NCBI GenBank assembly: GCA_900552755.1
Contig: USAY01000004.1
Location: 1 to 39,632 of the forward strand
DNA length: 39,632 nt
Source: an uncultured Collinsella sp.
GTDB lineage: Bacteria; Actinomycetota; Coriobacteriia; Coriobacteriales; Coriobacteriaceae
Reading direction: 5' to 3'
Made by a program: the position numbers and the translations under genes. The notes under the pieces are model-generated. The model saw nothing but the letters and a program-made list of their open reading frames with translations. It searched no databases and had not been told where the DNA came from. Below are positions 38,298 through 39,632 of this stretch, in pieces (the first letter of the stretch is position 1; every line of letters begins with the position of its first letter).

Positions 38298-39484
38298 GGG
38301 CCATGGACAAGACCTTCGAGTACCGCATATACCCGAGCGCCGAGCAGGAGGCCCTCCTGCAGAAGACCTTCGGCTGCTGCCGCTGGGTCTACAACAGGGT
38401 GCTGGCGATGAGGCGGGACGAGTACGCGTGGACGGGCAAATCGAGGCACATCAACTCCTACATCACCCAGATCCCCGCCTGGAAGAGGGCGGACGCGCCG
38501 TGGCTCTCCGAGGTGGACTCCATGGCACTGCAGCAGTCCCTGCGCGACCTGGACAAGGCATTTAAGAACTTCTTCCGCGCACCAGGCAAGGTGGGCTTTC
38601 CGAAGTTCAAGTCCAAACGCGCGGGGAGGAAGAGCTACCGCACGAACGGCGTCGGGATAATCGACGCCAGGCACGTGAGGCTGCCAAAGCTGGGGACCGT
38701 CAGGGCGCGGGTGAGCCGTCCCGTGGAGGGGCGCGTCCTGTCCGCGACGGTCAAGCAGGTGCCGAGCGGCAAGTACTACGTGGCGATATGCTGCGCGGAC
38801 GTCCCCGCCACGGACGCGCCGGCCCCGACCGTCGGGTTCCTGGGAGTCGATGCGGGAATACACGACATAGCCACCTGCTCCACGGGGGAGCGCCTGCCCA
38901 ACCCCAAAAACCTGCAAAGGAGCGAGAGGAGGCTGGCGCGGGAGCAGCGGCGGCTCTCGCGCAAGCGGAAGGGCTCCGCAAATCGCGCCAGGCAGCGTGT
39001 CAGGGTCGCGCGGGCGCACGAGAAGGTTGCCAACCGGCGGAAGGACGCCCTGCACAAGTTCACGACGCATGCGGTGGGAGAAAGCCAAAACATCGCGGTC
39101 GAGGACCTGAACGTCAGGGGCATGCAGAGGAACCGCCGCCTCGCCAAGGCCGTGGGCGATGCCGCCATGTCGGAGCTGGCGCGCCAGCTCGAGTACAAAT
39201 GCGCATGGTCGGGGCGCGGCTTCGTAAGGGTGGGCAGGTTCTATCCGTCCAGCAAGACGTGTTCCGCATGCGGTTACGTCTACAGGGGACTGACGCTGGC
39301 CGAACGGGTATGGGACTGCCCCGCGTGCGGCATGCGTCACGACCGCGACCTGAACGCCGCCGTCAACATCGCCCGCGAGGGAAGGAGAATCCTGGAAGGT
39401 ACCGCAGGGCATGCGGGAACCGCGGCAGACGCCGCAAACGCTTGTGGAGAGGGCGTAAGACCTACGGCTGCATGCGCAGTCTAG
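38294..39484 (+). CDS. tnpB: TnpB RNA-guided nuclease
   Basis: A 396-residue TnpB, ancestor-type of Cas12, that uses an RNA from the element's right end to cut DNA. It has the N-terminal EYRIYPSAEQE, the RuvC residues Asp186 (GVDAG), Glu270 (VEDLN) and Asp352 (HDRDLNAA), and a zinc ribbon (Cys323, Cys326, Cys342, Cys345). All catalytic residues are present, unlike in tnpA. The GTG at 38294 overlaps the tnpA stop (GTGA) and has AGAGGA four bases upstream; an ATG at 38303 is possible. The C-terminal 30 residues are low-complexity and probably overlap the guide RNA. Confidence 0.93.
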   Translation: MRAMDKTFEYRIYPSAEQEALLQKTFGCCRWVYNRVLAMRRDEYAWTGKSRHINSYITQIPAWKRADAPWLSEVDSMALQQSLRDLDKAFKNFFRAPGKVGFPKFKSKRAGRKSYRTNGVGIIDARHVRLPKLGTVRARVSRPVEGRVLSATVKQVPSGKYYVAICCADVPATDAPAPTVGFLGVDAGIHDIATCSTGERLPNPKNLQRSERRLAREQRRLSRKRKGSANRARQRVRVARAHEKVANRRKDALHKFTTHAVGESQNIAVEDLNVRGMQRNRRLAKAVGDAAMSELARQLEYKCAWSGRGFVRVGRFYPSSKTCSACGYVYRGLTLAERVWDCPACGMRHDRDLNAAVNIAREGRRILEGTAGHAGTAADAANACGEGVRPTAACAV

Positions 39485-39537
39485 GCAATTCTCGGTGAAG
39501 CAAGAATCCCCTGGCTTTAGCCATGGGGAGTGTCAAA
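39440..39537 (+). ncRNA. Probable TnpB guide (omega/re) RNA
   Basis: In IS200/IS605 elements the guide RNA overlaps the 3' end of tnpB and runs through the right-end hairpin. The hairpin at 39508-39528 and the adjoining GAATCCCC/GGGGAGTG stretch fit. If so, the guide would match sequence starting at about 39537. The 5' end is not defined by the sequence alone. Confidence 0.35.
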
Positions 39538-39575
39538 TAATGGTGGGCACGCAAACGATTGGAGAGCGCATACCT

Positions 39576-39632
39576 ATGTCACAAAGCCAGAAAAAAGAAG
39601 CCATCGCCCAGGCGGCCGAGCAGGAGCTCGCA
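39576..39632 (+). CDS. Start of an unidentified gene (partial)
   Basis: An ATG at 39576 with GGAGAG nine bases upstream opens a frame that runs off the window: MSQSQKKEAIAQAAEQELA. The codon use and the ribosome site suggest a real gene. Only 19 residues are visible, too few to name it. Confidence 0.6.
   Translation, partial: MSQSQKKEAIAQAAEQELA

Larger units (their letters stand above)
37841..39537 (+). mobile_element. IS200/IS605-family insertion sequence
   Basis: It carries tnpA and tnpB in the same direction. The left-end hairpin is ATCGGC/GCCGAT (37852-37867); the right-end hairpin is CCCCTGGC-TTTA-GCCATGGGG (39508-39528), followed by AGTGTCAA. Such elements move as single-stranded DNA with no terminal inverted repeats. 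The left boundary is approximate. Confidence 0.85.

Overview
The window looks like a chromosomal segment of a gut coriobacterium, most likely Collinsella. The base composition is GC-rich, Shine-Dalgarno sites are strong, genes are dense, and the gene content (phospho-beta-glucosidases, PTS parts, [NiFe]-hydrogenase maturation genes, luxS, many short intergenic palindromes) fits that group. The genus is an inference; there is no rRNA gene here to confirm it.

Layout. 1-2.7 kb: luxS, a DUF4867 gene and an AAA ATPase with a decayed copy of the DUF4867 3' end on its far side. 2.8-6 kb: repeats, a GH1 6-phospho-beta-glucosidase, and an AAA_14/DUF4143 ATPase. 6.2-17.8 kb: a glycoside-use island with a DUF1593 protein, an alpha/beta-hydrolase esterase divergent from a PTS EIIBC permease, a GH140-like (DUF4038) hydrolase, a TetR regulator divergent from an MFS-hydrolase-ROK kinase operon, and several palindromic operators. 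17.9-22.9 kb: the Mg2+ P-type ATPase mgtA with an unusual leader, pyrE, and an RpiR regulator. 22.9-28.97 kb: a large GH106-like hydrolase divergent from an AraC regulator, a second GH1 enzyme, and a stand-alone glucose-type EIIA. 29.2-31 kb: a small lipoprotein, a repeat-rich gap and a HAD phosphatase. 31.1-37.1 kb: hypE, hypD, hypC, hypF, nikR and a small helical protein, all on the minus strand. 37.4-39.6 kb: trxA, an IS200/IS605-type element (tnpA-tnpB), and the start of an incomplete gene.

How it works together. Most of the window serves capture and breakdown of plant or host glycosides. The PTS permease has no EIIA domain, so the separate EIIA at 28.4 kb could supply its phosphate, and the two GH1 enzymes carry the Ser/Lys/Tyr phosphate-binding signature expected for PTS products. 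The hyp genes build the NiFe(CN)2CO centre of a [NiFe] hydrogenase, with NikR as nickel sensor.

The most interesting non-gene signals are: (1) two copies of a structured intergenic element after pyrE and after the lipoprotein gene, in which three stems are kept while their sequences change; (2) a 207-bp MITE-like element with 26-bp inverted ends inserted exactly in frame in hypF; (3) an mgtA leader with a small ORF under a near-perfect ribosome site and a long-range 17-nt pairing; (4) a promoter element with the same spacing upstream of both GH1 genes; (5) at least four families of short palindromic repeats, three sharing a GGGAC/GTCCC core, typical of REP sequences; and (6) a 127-bp near-perfect hairpin between two island genes.
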